Part shown: positions 42,992 to 52,125 of the stretch, one piece after another
How the letters are laid out: each line of letters begins with the position of its first letter
How positions within the stretch are numbered: position 1 is the first letter of the stretch
NCBI RefSeq assembly: GCF_003057885.1
Contig: NZ_QAGK01000001.1
Coordinates: forward strand, 248,001-312,000
Reading direction: 5' to 3'
Length of the DNA: 64,000 nucleotides
Source of the DNA: Oceaniglobus ichthyenteri
GTDB lineage: Bacteria; Pseudomonadota; Alphaproteobacteria; Rhodobacterales; Rhodobacteraceae
The notes under the pieces: generated by a model
Database searches by the model: none
Seen by the model: the letters and a program-made list of their open reading frames with translations, nothing else
What the model was told of the DNA's origin: nothing
Translations under genes and position numbers: made by a program

Positions 42992-43007
42992 AAGGAACAC
43001 TATCATC
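42992..43007 (+). promoter_or_regulatory. Ribosome binding site and AUC start of infC
   Basis: AAGGAA, a 7-base spacer and ATC. This is the only initiation signal after the in-frame TGA at 42987 and it fixes the start at a non-AUG codon. A near-cognate start lets IF-3 reject its own message when abundant. Confidence 0.8.
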
Positions 43008-43547
43008 GCTCGCAGACCTCACAACGCCCCGCCTCAACGCGACACCGGCCCTCGCGTCAACGACCGTATCCGCGGTGGCGACATTCGTCTAATCGGAGCC
43101 GAAGGCGAAAACATCGGCGTCGTCAGTCCCGAACGCGGCATGGCCCTGGCCGAAGCTGCCGGTCTTGACCTGGTTGAAATTTCGCCAAATGCATCGCCCC
43201 CCGTGGTGAAAATCATGGATTTCGGCAAGTTCAAATATGAACAGCAGAAACGCGAAAGCGAAGCACGCAAAAAGCAAAAGATCATCGATATCAAAGAGAT
43301 AAAGTTTCGTCCGAACACCGACTCTCATGATTACGAAGTGAAAATGCGCAACGTGTACAAGTTTTTGGAAGCGGGCGACAAAGTAAAGATCACACTGCGG
43401 TTTCGGGGCCGTGAGATGGCCCACCAAAGCCTGGGCCGTGAACTGTTGGAGCGCGTGGCCGAAGACACCAAAGAGTATGGCAAAGTCGAGAACTTTCCCA
43501 AAATGGAAGGTCGTCAGATGGTCATGCTGATTGGTCCGCTGAAGTGA
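43005..43547 (+). CDS. infC: Translation initiation factor IF-3, AUC start codon
   Basis: A 180-residue factor that blocks premature subunit joining and checks start-codon pairing. Family residues are continuous from [20 protein letters not shown] through [20 protein letters not shown] and [17 protein letters not shown] to the C-terminal LIGPLK. The first ATG in frame is at 43140, inside the N-domain, and would remove about 45 conserved residues. An in-frame TGA is at 42987, and no ATG, GTG, TTG or CTG lies between. AAGGAA at 42992-42997 is 7 bases before ATC 43005, which I take as the start (ATC 43002 is the alternative). Rare infC start codons serve autoregulation in E. coli. Confidence 0.93.
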   Translation: MARRPHNAPPQRDTGPRVNDRIRGGDIRLIGAEGENIGVVSPERGMALAEAAGLDLVEISPNASPPVVKIMDFGKFKYEQQKRESEARKKQKIIDIKEIKFRPNTDSHDYEVKMRNVYKFLEAGDKVKITLRFRGREMAHQSLGRELLERVAEDTKEYGKVENFPKMEGRQMVMLIGPLK

Positions 43548-43566
43548 TGCAAAGGGGCGCGACGGG

Positions 43567-44250
43567 ATGACCGACGCGCCCGACAGGCCGCGCCACACGG
43601 CGCGGTATTTTTCAGGCAATGCTGATTCTACCGCTGATGGGCGGTTGTTCGCCCCTGTGTTTGGCCGAAATTTCCCGGCTGTTTTGGCGGCCCTCGCTCC
43701 TTGGCTTTCGGGGCGAAGCGGGGCGGTTTTGGAAATCGGCTGTGGCACCGGGCAACATGCGGCGTCTTTCGCACTGGCCTTTCCCAATCTTTCTTGGTGG
43801 CCATCTGATCCGGATGCGGGGCATCGCGCGTCGGCGCGGGCCTGGGCCGCAGAATTGGGCGCACCGGCCCGCGCACCGTTGGCATTGGATGCGGCCACGG
43901 ATTGGGCAACGGACACTGCGGTTACGACACTCGGACCGCTCAGCGCCGTGGTGTCGATGAACGTGATCCACATCGCGCCCTATGCGGTAACCAGCGGCAT
44001 AATAAACGGTGCGGCGCAGTGTTTACAGGCGGATGGATTGCTGATTTTCTATGGGCCCTTTATCGAAACAGGCCAGCCCACCACAGCCGGAAACGCCAGT
44101 TTTGATGCCGGTTTGCGCGCTGAAAACCCCGCCTGGGGGCTGCGCGATGTTACCGACATACGGCGCGAGGCGGCCGCACTTGGGCTTGGGTTTGCGGCGT
44201 TGATTGCGATGCCGGCCAACAATCGGCTGTTGATTTTTCGCAAGGAATAG
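43567..44250 (+). CDS. DUF938 SAM-dependent methyltransferase-like protein
   Basis: A 227-residue cytoplasmic protein of the DUF938 family with a class I methyltransferase fold. VLEIGCGTGQHAASFA near residues 54-69 is motif I, SWWPSDPDAGH the acidic loop, and VVSMNVIHIAPYAV the motif IV region. LIFYGPFIETGQPTTAGNAS is typical of DUF938. It begins 20 bases after infC on the same strand. No substrate is known for the family. Confidence 0.85.
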   Translation: MTDAPDRPRHTARYFSGNADSTADGRLFAPVFGRNFPAVLAALAPWLSGRSGAVLEIGCGTGQHAASFALAFPNLSWWPSDPDAGHRASARAWAAELGAPARAPLALDAATDWATDTAVTTLGPLSAVVSMNVIHIAPYAVTSGIINGAAQCLQADGLLIFYGPFIETGQPTTAGNASFDAGLRAENPAWGLRDVTDIRREAAALGLGFAALIAMPANNRLLIFRKE

Positions 44251-44257
44251 ACCGCGT

Positions 44258-45025
44258 TTAGCGGGTTAAAAACCGCTCCAATGCCTGACGATAGGCCGAT
44301 GAATGGCCTGCTTTGGTCTGGTGCTTTGCCTCGGCGCGTAACTGCGTCGCCAGTTCGTTCACATTGGCACCGTGCAACAATTCCTTGGTCGCACTGATCG
44401 CTGGGGCGGGCGCCGCGGCGATGGTTTTGGCCATGTCACGGGCAAGGGTTTGCGCACCCTCGGGCGTGTCGGCCAGATCGGCCGCCAGCCCCATATCCAA
44501 CGCCATCTGCGCAGTGATCGGTTCGGATAACAACAATGCCTTGGCGGCGCGTCCGTGGCCAAGCCGACGCTGCAAGAACCAGCTTGCGCCGCTATCGGGC
44601 ACCAGCCCCAGTTTGGCAAAGCTGAAATGCAGACTGGCATCGGCGCTACACACCATCAAATCACAGGCCAACGCCAGACTGGCGCCCGCGCCAATCGCCC
44701 TGCCCTGCACTGCGGCGATCACGGGTTGGGGCAAATCGGCGAGGGCAAGAATGATGCGGTTGATCCCGTCTTCCAGCGCCTTGCCCAGATCAATCGGCGT
44801 GCCCTGCACAATCGGCGCCCGCTCGCCCAGATCCTGACCTGCGCAAAAGGCGCGCCCTTGGGCCTGTAACACGACACACCTTATGGTGTCATCGGCCGCG
44901 ATATCGGCCAGAACACCCAACAACGCGTCGCGCAGGCCCACCGTGATGGCGTTATATTTTTCCGGCCGTGACAGGGTGACAACAGCCACCCCATCGGCAC
45001 AGGAACGCGTGACCAAATCGCCCAT
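44258..45025 (-). CDS. Crotonase-family protein, PaaG-like isomerase
   Basis: A 255-residue member closest in pattern to PaaG, the 1,2-epoxyphenylacetyl-CoA/delta-isomerase type: FCAGQDLGER, IGAGASLALACDLMVCS and LGLVPDSGASWFLQRRLG, where Asp in PDSG replaces the hydratase glutamate pair. Likely shifts a double bond in an acyl-CoA. ATG 45025 lies one base after the stop of the preceding gene. It is the last gene of a five-gene run from the CoA ligase, under IclR-type control by inference. An ordinary hydratase role is less likely because the active-site glutamates are absent. Confidence 0.85.
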   Translation of the reverse strand: MGDLVTRSCADGVAVVTLSRPEKYNAITVGLRDALLGVLADIAADDTIRCVVLQAQGRAFCAGQDLGERAPIVQGTPIDLGKALEDGINRIILALADLPQPVIAAVQGRAIGAGASLALACDLMVCSADASLHFSFAKLGLVPDSGASWFLQRRLGHGRAAKALLLSEPITAQMALDMGLAADLADTPEGAQTLARDMAKTIAAAPAPAISATKELLHGANVNELATQLRAEAKHQTKAGHSSAYRQALERFLTR

Positions 45026-45026
45026 C

Positions 45027-45797
45027 CTATTCGCCGGTAAAGGTGGGTTTGCGTTTTTCAAGAAACGCCGCCATGCCTTCGGCTTTGTCCTTGCTGGCAA
45101 ACAACACCTGAACCGCCTTGCGTTCCAACGCAAGGGCCGCGGAAAGCGGGGCATCGGCCCCGGCCAAAATCACCTCTTTGATCTGCGCCACGGCGATGGG
45201 CGGCAGTTTGGCAATGGCTTCGGCCATGGCAAGGGCCGTATCAAACACGGCATCATCCTCAACCAGCTTACTGATCAGTCCCATCTCGAACGCTTCGGGC
45301 GCGGTGATGATTTCACCGGTCAGACACATGCACATGGCCCGAAATTTCCCAACCGCGCGGGTCAATCGTTGTGTGCCCCCGGCGCCGGGCATGATGCCCA
45401 CCTTGACCTCGGGTTGGCCCAGTTTCGCGCCTTTGCCCGCGATGATGATATCAGCATGCATCGCCAATTCCAGCCCGCCGCCCAAGGCAAATCCGTTGAC
45501 CGCCGCGATCACCGGCACCGGGCATTCGCCCACCGCCGCCCATAACCGTTCGGTGTGGCGGTGATACATTTCGATGGCATCGATGCGGGCCATATCGGCA
45601 ATATCGGCCCCGGCCGCAAAGGATTTGGAATCGCCTGTCAGAACCACACAGCGCAGCGTGGTATCATCGGCCAGCGTGCGAAAGATCTCGGCCAATTCCT
45701 GCCGGATGCTCAGGTTCAGCGCATTGCGCACCTCGGGGCGGTTCAGCCGAACAATGGCAATCGCGTCCGAGGGGCGTTCAACAAGAACGTCAGCCAT
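45027..45797 (-). CDS. Enoyl-CoA hydratase, PaaF-like
   Basis: A 256-residue crotonase that should hydrate 2-enoyl-CoA to 3-hydroxyacyl-CoA. The first catalytic glutamate is present (GQPEVKVGIMPGAGGTQRL) and the oxyanion region is normal (VNGFALGGGLELAM). The second glutamate position reads AMCMCLTG with Cys, comparable to E. coli PaaF, which also lacks it. It starts directly after the thiolase stop (45798), and ends one base before the PaaG-like gene. With the thiolase and the PaaH-like dehydrogenase it would complete a beta-oxidation round. Confidence 0.88.
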   Translation of the reverse strand: MADVLVERPSDAIAIVRLNRPEVRNALNLSIRQELAEIFRTLADDTTLRCVVLTGDSKSFAAGADIADMARIDAIEMYHRHTERLWAAVGECPVPVIAAVNGFALGGGLELAMHADIIIAGKGAKLGQPEVKVGIMPGAGGTQRLTRAVGKFRAMCMCLTGEIITAPEAFEMGLISKLVEDDAVFDTALAMAEAIAKLPPIAVAQIKEVILAGADAPLSAALALERKAVQVLFASKDKAEGMAAFLEKRKPTFTGE

Positions 45798-47000
45798 TTA
45801 TACAGCCTCCAACATCAGGGCGATCCCCTGCCCGACCCCAACGCACATGGTGCACAAGGCCCGGCGCGCATCGCGGTCGTGCATTTCGATGGCAGCGGTC
45901 AACGCAAGGCGCGCGCCGCTCATCCCCAGGGGGTGACCCAAGGCAATCGCGCCGCCATTCGGATTCACATGATCGGCATCATCGGGCAGGCCAAGATCCC
46001 GCAGCACGGCAAGGGCTTGTGCGGCAAACGCTTCGTTCAGTTCGATCAGATCAATATCGGTGATCTTGACGCCCAACCGGTCAATCAGTTTGCGCGTGGC
46101 CGGAACCGGGCCGATGCCCATGATACGCGGCTCAACCCCCGCTGTCGCCAACCCGGTGATCCGCGCCATTGGTGTCAGGCCATATTTCTTGATCGCCTTT
46201 TCCGAGGCAATGATCAACGCCGCCGCGCCATCGTTCACGCCCGACGCATTGCCCGCGGTCACACTTCCGCCGTCGCGAAACGGGGTGCGCAGTTTGCCCA
46301 GACTCTCAAGCGTGGTTTCGCGCGGATGCTCATCATGTTCGATGAGGATCGGATCGCCTTTGCGCTGCGCCTTTTCAAGTGGCACGATTTCACGGGCAAA
46401 GCGGCCATTTTTCTGCGCCGCCGCCGCACGCTGTTGCGAACGCAGGGCGAATTTATCCTGATCCGCGCGCGAGATGGAAAAATCAGCGGCCACATTTTCG
46501 GCGGTTTCCGGCATGGAATCGATGCCATATTGCTGTTCCAGCAGCGGGTTGACGAACCGCCAACCGATGGTGGTGTCAAACATTTCGGCCTGGCGCGAAA
46601 AGGCGGTTTCCGCCTTGCCCATCACGAAGGGCGCGCGCGACATCGATTCAACGCCGCCTGCGATGATCAGATCGGCCTCGCCCGCGCGAATGGCCCGCGC
46701 GGCGGCCCCAACAGCGTCAAGCCCGGAACCACACAGCCGGTTCACCGTCAGGCCCGGCACATTTACCGGCAGGCCCGCCAGCAATGCCGCCATACGGGCC
46801 ACATCGCGGTTGTCTTCGCCCGCCTGGTTGGCGCAGCCCATGAAAACATCATCAATGTCAGCGGTGGCCAAAGCAGGCGTTTCAGCAATCAGCGCCTTGA
46901 TGACATGCGCGGCCAGATCGTCAGGCCGGAACGAAGCCAATACACCGCCATAGCGGCCAATCGGAGTGCGCTTTCCAGCGCAGATATATGCGTCAGCCAT
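45798..47000 (-). CDS. Acetyl-CoA acyltransferase, PaaJ/PcaF (3-oxoadipyl-CoA thiolase) type
   Basis: A 400-residue thiolase. Catalytic Cys near residue 90 (NRLCGSGLDAVG), His near 350 (GGAIALGHPLGMSGAR) and Cys near 384 (CTMCVGVGQG) are intact. MFDTTIGWRFVNP and DSMPETAENVA are features shared with PaaJ and PcaF, which cleave 3-oxoadipyl-CoA to succinyl-CoA and acetyl-CoA. This hints that the pathway handles a six-carbon dicarboxyl-CoA. It lies 2 bases from the upstream crotonase gene. Confidence 0.92.
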   Translation of the reverse strand: MADAYICAGKRTPIGRYGGVLASFRPDDLAAHVIKALIAETPALATADIDDVFMGCANQAGEDNRDVARMAALLAGLPVNVPGLTVNRLCGSGLDAVGAAARAIRAGEADLIIAGGVESMSRAPFVMGKAETAFSRQAEMFDTTIGWRFVNPLLEQQYGIDSMPETAENVAADFSISRADQDKFALRSQQRAAAAQKNGRFAREIVPLEKAQRKGDPILIEHDEHPRETTLESLGKLRTPFRDGGSVTAGNASGVNDGAAALIIASEKAIKKYGLTPMARITGLATAGVEPRIMGIGPVPATRKLIDRLGVKITDIDLIELNEAFAAQALAVLRDLGLPDDADHVNPNGGAIALGHPLGMSGARLALTAAIEMHDRDARRALCTMCVGVGQGIALMLEAV

Positions 47001-47002
47001 GA

Positions 47003-47812
47003 TTAAAGTGCCGATTCTGGATTAAAGTTGGGGCGCCGCTTTTCCTGAAGCGAGGCCAGACCTTCGCGCGCGTCGGGGCCCATGAAGCCCATGAATTCCA
47101 GCGCCAAAGAGGTGTCAAACGTCGGCCCCGCCATGCGATACCAATTGTTGAGGGCATATTTTGTCCAGCGCAGCGCGCTTGGTGCGCCGCGGGCCAGTTT
47201 GCGCGCCACTTCCAATGCTTTTTCCTGTACCTCGGCATCGTCAACGCACAGGGAAACCAACCCGATCCGCTCGGCCTCTTCGCCGCTGACGGGTTCGCAC
47301 AGCATCAAATAATATTTTGCCTTCGCCATACCGCACAACAGCGGCCAGACGATGGCGGCATGATCGCCCGCCGCCACGCCCAGACGGGTGTGGCCATCAA
47401 TGATGCGCGCGTTTGTGCCAGCGATTGAAATATCGGCCAGCAATCCGGCAACCAGTCCGGCGCCCACGGCGGGGCCTTGCATGGCAGACACCAGGGGTTT
47501 GGAACAGTTGATGATGTTGTAAACCAGATCGCGCGCTTCTTTCCAAACCCGGGTCAGGGTTTCGAAATCCTTGGTCATTTCTTCGACCAGATCCAGATCG
47601 CCGCCCGATGAAAACGCCTCGCCCGCGCCGCGGATGATGACGGCGTTCACGCCGGAATCTTCGTCGATATCGCGCCAGACCCGCACCAGTTCACCATGCA
47701 TCACGGCATCGGCAGAGTTAAGCCGCCCCGGATTTTCCATGGTGATGCGCAAGATACGCTCTTCGGGCCAATCAAATTTAAGACGCTTATAATTCGCGTA
47801 ACGATCGGTCAT
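47003..47812 (-). CDS. Crotonase-family protein with atypical active site
   Basis: A 269-residue crotonase. The core is clear ([32 protein letters not shown]), but the hydratase glutamates are replaced: [20 protein letters not shown] stands where GQPEILLGxxPGAGGTQR is expected. The AGDH segment is like a branch of actinobacterial and alphaproteobacterial crotonases whose reactions include isomerisation and ring-forming or ring-opening steps. ATG 47812 overlaps the CoA ligase stop (ATGA), so the two products are made together and probably act in sequence. Confidence 0.83.
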   Translation of the reverse strand: MTDRYANYKRLKFDWPEERILRITMENPGRLNSADAVMHGELVRVWRDIDEDSGVNAVIIRGAGEAFSSGGDLDLVEEMTKDFETLTRVWKEARDLVYNIINCSKPLVSAMQGPAVGAGLVAGLLADISIAGTNARIIDGHTRLGVAAGDHAAIVWPLLCGMAKAKYYLMLCEPVSGEEAERIGLVSLCVDDAEVQEKALEVARKLARGAPSALRWTKYALNNWYRMAGPTFDTSLALEFMGFMGPDAREGLASLQEKRRPNFNPESAL

Positions 47813-49338
47813 ATCTTTTTCTCCATGTTCTTCCAGTAAGGTTCGCGCAGAACGTTCTTCTGGATTTTACCGATGGGTGTCTTGGGAAAGGCATCGACGA
47901 ATTTCACCAGTCGCGGCCGTTTGAACCGCGCCAGATGTGCGGCGCAATGGTCAACCAACACATCTTCTTGCAATGTTTCGCCGGATTTCAACAGCACGTA
48001 AGCGGCCGGCACTTCGCCCCATTTCTTATCGGGAATACCGAACACCGCGCATTCGGCCACGGCGGGCAAACCGTAAATGACATTTTCAATCTCTTTCGGG
48101 TACACGTTTTCACCCCCCGAAATGATCATGTCTTTTGACCGGTCGACCAGAGTGATGAAACCTTCATCGTCAATCGTGCCAACATCGCCGGTCCAGCCCC
48201 AGCCGTGTTTGAAAAACGCTTTTGTCTGCTCGGGCTCGTTGTAATATTCCAGCATCACGTTTTCACCGCGCGAAACGATTTCGCCGATCTCGCCGGGTTT
48301 GACCGGTTTGCCATCGGGATCAACAACCGCCACATCCACATTATACGCCTGCCGCCCGATCGAGGACAGTTTTTCAGGCAAATACCAGTGGCGCAGCGAC
48401 GTAAGCACGCCAACCTCGGATTGGCCGTAAATCTGCGTCAGTTTCAGGTTGGGTAGTTTTTCAAACAGATCGCGCTGCACCCAGTCGGGCATCGGCGCAC
48501 CGGCAACTGACAGCTTTTCGAAGGATTTGAAATTGGCGGCGTCAAAATCGGGGTCGGACACCATCATCGACACCTGGGTTGGCACCATGAACGCGGCACT
48601 CATCCTGGTACTGCGCGCCATGGCGGCAAAATCCGCAACGCTCCACTTTGACAGCATCGTCACGGTTGCGCCCACCAGAACCGCAGGTTGGAACATGATG
48701 TTCAACGCGGCCACATGGAACATCGGTGTCACGATGCCAACGATGTCGCGCTCGTCCAATGCCTCTTCGACGGCAACGGTATGGGCGGTGATCATGCGGT
48801 TGCGATGGCTGCACAGCACGCCCTTGGGCCGGCCCGTGGTGCCGCCCGTATAGGTCATCGAGAATGGATCATCCTCGTGAATTTGAACATCGGGATACCC
48901 GGCCGATCCCTTGGCCAGCAGATCATCCAGACCTTCGGCATCCCCCTTGGCGCCAATCACGTAAACCGATTTCAGTTTCGGCAACTGGTCACGAACCGCC
49001 AACAGCTTTTCAAGGAAGATATCCTCGACCAACATCACTTCGACATCGGCCTTGGCCAAAACGAACTGTAGCTCATCAGCGGCATAAAGCACGGAAATGT
49101 TGACCAGAACACCGCCGGTCCGGGCAACACCGAAAAACGCGGTCGCATATTCGGGACGGTTGCGGCAGATGATGCCAACCTTGGCGCCTTTCGCCAGACC
49201 CTGCGCCAACAGGCCATTGGCCAATCGGTTTGCGTCGTCGTTGAGCTGTGAAAAACTCAGGCTGGTGTCTTGCCAAAGAACGGCCGGTTTATTTGGAAAG
49301 CGCTCGGCAGAGCGGCGCAGCATGTCACCCGTTAACAT
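47809..49338 (-). CDS. Acyl-CoA ligase (AMP-forming)
   Basis: A 509-residue adenylate-forming ligase. P-loop-like [14 protein letters not shown] near residues 160-173, [12 protein letters not shown] as A5, [20 protein letters not shown] as A7-A8, and the catalytic Lys in [11 protein letters not shown] at the C-terminus. It activates a carboxylic acid to its CoA thioester; the substrate (aliphatic, dicarboxylic or aromatic) cannot be read. AAGGATTT precedes ATG 49338. It is the first gene of the catabolic operon, and a palindromic IclR-type operator lies 141 bases upstream. Confidence 0.9.
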   Translation of the reverse strand: MLTGDMLRRSAERFPNKPAVLWQDTSLSFSQLNDDANRLANGLLAQGLAKGAKVGIICRNRPEYATAFFGVARTGGVLVNISVLYAADELQFVLAKADVEVMLVEDIFLEKLLAVRDQLPKLKSVYVIGAKGDAEGLDDLLAKGSAGYPDVQIHEDDPFSMTYTGGTTGRPKGVLCSHRNRMITAHTVAVEEALDERDIVGIVTPMFHVAALNIMFQPAVLVGATVTMLSKWSVADFAAMARSTRMSAAFMVPTQVSMMVSDPDFDAANFKSFEKLSVAGAPMPDWVQRDLFEKLPNLKLTQIYGQSEVGVLTSLRHWYLPEKLSSIGRQAYNVDVAVVDPDGKPVKPGEIGEIVSRGENVMLEYYNEPEQTKAFFKHGWGWTGDVGTIDDEGFITLVDRSKDMIISGGENVYPKEIENVIYGLPAVAECAVFGIPDKKWGEVPAAYVLLKSGETLQEDVLVDHCAAHLARFKRPRLVKFVDAFPKTPIGKIQKNVLREPYWKNMEKKI

Positions 49339-49466
49339 CTGACTGAAATCCTTCGACTGGGGCGAAATTCGCCTTGGTATTGTCGTGGGTACGGGCGACG
49401 GCATCGGCCGACCCCTGTTTTACTGGCTCGACTGTCCCTGATGGCGATGTTAGACGCAATATCAAA

Positions 49467-49495
49467 TTGCGAAATTGCATTCCGCACTGCAGAAT
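49467..49495. promoter_or_regulatory. IclR-type operator, copy 1
   Basis: The palindrome ATTCCGCACTGCAGAAT (49479-49495; one mismatch in the arms) is preceded by the half-site TTGCGAAA at 49467, 12 bases start to start. It lies between the divergent CoA ligase and iclR-type genes and ends 29 bases before the regulator ATG, so autoregulation is likely. Confidence 0.75.
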
Positions 49496-49523
49496 AGTGG
49501 TGCGGATCAAAGGAGGTAGACCA

Positions 49524-50273
49524 ATGGCACAGGATGATCGGCAATTCGTTGACGCGCTGGCGCGCGGGCTGGCCATACTTGAGGCATTGTCGCGCGCCCA
49601 ACGCCCCCAAAGCAACGGCGAGATTGCAAAAGCGACCGATCTGGCGCCCTCAACCGTTTCGCGCCTGACCCACACCCTGACCGTGCTGGGATACACCCGC
49701 CAATCGGGCGGCAGCCGTGCCTATGAGCTGACACCAAAAAACCTGTCGTTGGGCTATCCAATCCTGGCTGGCATGTCGCTGATTGATCGGGCGCGCCCGC
49801 TGCTTAAACAATTGGCCGAAACCACCGGGGAAACCGCCGCGCTGGCCATTCGCGATGGTTTGCACATCACCTTTGTCGAGGTGGTGACAGGATCAAGCAT
49901 CGTATCGGTGCGCCTTGCCATGGGCGGGCGGCTGCCGATTTCTGCATCGGCGGCGGGCATTTCCCTGTTGGCCGCAATGCCCGAGCGTGACCAAAGAACG
50001 CTGGCGGCGCGGGTGCGCAGTTATATCGATAAACAGGGCGGCGATCTGGACAGTTTCAACCGCTGTTATGCCCGAACCTGCGAAGACGGCATTGCCATCA
50101 TCCGCGATGTCTGGCGCCCCGGCATTGGCGGCCTGTCGTTCCCGGTGAGATCGGGCAGTGAAATGGCCACCCTTACAATTCCCGTCGCCACCGGCAGCGT
50201 GTCGGAACGCACCATGCGCGGCCCGCTGGCAGATGCGCTTAAGGACATGGCGGCCCGGCTTTCCGCCGGGTAA
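49524..50273 (+). CDS. IclR-family transcriptional regulator
   Basis: A 249-residue regulator. The N-terminal winged helix-turn-helix includes SNGEIAKATDLAPSTVSRLT, followed by HTLTVLGYTRQ. The C-terminal effector domain spans about 75-245, with GMSLIDRARPLLKQLAETTG and DGIAIIRDVWRPGIGGLSFP. AGGAGGT sits before ATG 49524. Its gene lies among the CoA-ligase operon, the TRAP importer operon and the dehydrogenase gene, and all three have the same palindrome upstream. It is therefore the probable regulator of an organic-acid regulon. Effector unknown; a CoA ester or the free acid is usual for the family. Confidence 0.92.
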   Translation: MAQDDRQFVDALARGLAILEALSRAQRPQSNGEIAKATDLAPSTVSRLTHTLTVLGYTRQSGGSRAYELTPKNLSLGYPILAGMSLIDRARPLLKQLAETTGETAALAIRDGLHITFVEVVTGSSIVSVRLAMGGRLPISASAAGISLLAAMPERDQRTLAARVRSYIDKQGGDLDSFNRCYARTCEDGIAIIRDVWRPGIGGLSFPVRSGSEMATLTIPVATGSVSERTMRGPLADALKDMAARLSAG

Positions 50274-50287
50274 CGGCGCGCGGCGGG

Positions 50288-51565
50288 CTATTCGCCCATG
50301 AACAGCCAGACGCCAAATTCGGAAATGGCCGGAATGAATGTGACCAGCATCAGCGCCACCAGATAAATGGCCAGAAACGGCAGCGCACCGCGAAACGCGA
50401 CCGACAGTTTGGTGCCGAAAATTGATTGCAGCACAAACAGGTTGATGCCCATGGGCGGGGTGAACAGCCCGATTGCCAGGTTCACCGTGACGATCATGCC
50501 AAAATGAATCGGATCAATGCCAATCGCCATCGTCACCGGCAACAAAAGCGGCGTCAGCAGCAAGATCGCCGAAAGCGGGTCAAGAACACAGCCGATCAAC
50601 AGCAGCAAAACGTTGATCACCAACAGCAACATCCACGGCGCAACGTTCAGCGCCTCCATCCAGTTCACGATGCTGACCGGCACCTGATTGACGGTGATGA
50701 TCCATGAAAACACCCCCGCACAGGCGACAATGATCAGGATTTGCGAGGTGAACACAACCGTGTTGCGCGCCGCGTCAATCACGCCCTGCACATCCAGTTC
50801 GCGCATGACAATCACGGTTACGATGATGGCATACAAACAGGCCACGGCCGCCGCTTCGGTGGGGGAAAAGACACCGCCGTAAATCCCCCCAAGAATCAGA
50901 ACCGGCACGCCCAAGGCCCAGACGCCGCGCTTGAACGCCGCGAAAAACCGGCCAAGGTTGAACGCTTCGGCGTCAATCTGGATTTTGCGGCTGGCCCAGA
51001 TCGCATAAAGCGACAGCAAAAGCAGGATCAAAAGGCCCGGCCCGATGCCGGCCGCATAAAGCCGCGGAATCGATTGTTCGGCGGATGCGCCATAAATGAT
51101 CATCGGGATCGATGGCGGCAAAACCACACCCACCGCCCCGACCGACACCAAAAGCCCGGATGAGAATTCTTCGGTATATTTCGCCTTGCGCAACGCGGGA
51201 AAGGTGACTTTGCCAACCGTTGCCACCGACGCGGCGCCAACCCCCGTGATTGCCCCGAAAATCGCGCCGGTGCCGATGGTGGTCAGCGCCAATTTTCCCG
51301 GCACCCGCCCCATCGATGCCTGAACCAACGTCACCAGACGCGACGCGATGCCGCCGCGATCCATCAATTCACCGGCAAAGATGAAAAATGGCAGCGCCAA
51401 CAATGTATAGGCGTTGACCGATGCAAACAGGGTTTGCTGCACCACCGCCATCGGCATGTTCATCAAAAACACAAGGCTAAGGGTGACGGCACTGAGCAGA
51501 ACCAGAAAAATCGGGAATCCCAGCACCAAAAGGAACACCGGAGCAACGGCAAGCGTCCAGATCAT
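50288..51565 (-). CDS. dctM: TRAP transporter large permease
   Basis: A 425-residue inner-membrane protein with about 12 helices, the transport subunit of a tripartite ATP-independent (sodium-driven) importer. LPFFIFAGELMDRGGIASRL near residue 55, GAITGVGAASVATVG near 100, FSPTEAAAVACLYA near 245 and TPPMGINLFVLQSIFG near 370 are DctM landmarks. ATG 51565 overlaps the small-permease stop by four bases. It converges with the IclR-type gene across 14 bases. The substrate is probably the carboxylate activated by the nearby CoA ligase. Confidence 0.93.
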   Translation of the reverse strand: MIWTLAVAPVFLLVLGFPIFLVLLSAVTLSLVFLMNMPMAVVQQTLFASVNAYTLLALPFFIFAGELMDRGGIASRLVTLVQASMGRVPGKLALTTIGTGAIFGAITGVGAASVATVGKVTFPALRKAKYTEEFSSGLLVSVGAVGVVLPPSIPMIIYGASAEQSIPRLYAAGIGPGLLILLLLSLYAIWASRKIQIDAEAFNLGRFFAAFKRGVWALGVPVLILGGIYGGVFSPTEAAAVACLYAIIVTVIVMRELDVQGVIDAARNTVVFTSQILIIVACAGVFSWIITVNQVPVSIVNWMEALNVAPWMLLLVINVLLLLIGCVLDPLSAILLLTPLLLPVTMAIGIDPIHFGMIVTVNLAIGLFTPPMGINLFVLQSIFGTKLSVAFRGALPFLAIYLVALMLVTFIPAISEFGVWLFMGE

Positions 51566-52056
51566 TTTGCGCCTTTCAAGCTGGAAACAACCGCAAACAG
51601 CCTTTGCGCCAGACGGGCCAGCGCCAGCAGGGTGAGTGCGGCAAAACAAATCGTAACGGTTGAATGGGGAATCCACATGGCGATGCCCGACGATCCGCCC
51701 TTTTGGCCAAAGGAATAAGTGCGCACCAAAAACGCCCAGGAATGATAGGCCACGAACCCACACACCAGAACGGTGACGACAGATTCCAGCACGCCCAAAA
51801 GCGATTTCAACCAAGGCGCGTCGATCTGGCCCAACAGATCAAGGCGCAACTGGCCCTGTTCAACACTCACAACAATCGCCCCCAGAAACGCGAGGCCGAT
51901 CATGATGAACACCTGCAATTCGTCTGCGGCAAGCCAGTTGATTTCAAGAACATAACGCAAGAAGATATTGGCACAGCTGATCAGAACCAATCCGATCAAA
52001 ACCAGCGCCAGCAGGGTTTTGAACGTACTCGTGACTGTTTCGGTAATCTTCTTCAT
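51562..52056 (-). CDS. dctQ: TRAP transporter small permease
   Basis: A 164-residue four-helix membrane subunit. NIFLRYVLEINWLAADELQV near residues 31-50 is the DctQ signature region with the conserved Arg and Glu. GGAG lies upstream of ATG 52056; an upstream in-frame start at 52092 lacks a suitable site. It lies 69 bases after the binding-protein gene and overlaps dctM by four bases. Confidence 0.92.
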   Translation of the reverse strand: MKKITETVTSTFKTLLALVLIGLVLISCANIFLRYVLEINWLAADELQVFIMIGLAFLGAIVVSVEQGQLRLDLLGQIDAPWLKSLLGVLESVVTVLVCGFVAYHSWAFLVRTYSFGQKGGSSGIAMWIPHSTVTICFAALTLLALARLAQRLFAVVSSLKGAK

Positions 52057-52125
52057 TCGCGTCGCTCCACCAAAATGCATCCGGCCCGACAATTCGTTGT
52101 CGGGCCGGGCGTTGATATGGATATA

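Noticed and set aside
43140-43547. infC starting at the first ATG
   Set aside because: It would delete about 45 conserved N-domain residues that are encoded in frame upstream; the AUC start explains them.
45555-47006. Long plus-strand open frame opposite the thiolase gene
   Set aside because: The minus strand encodes an intact thiolase with all catalytic residues; the plus-strand product has shadow-like composition.
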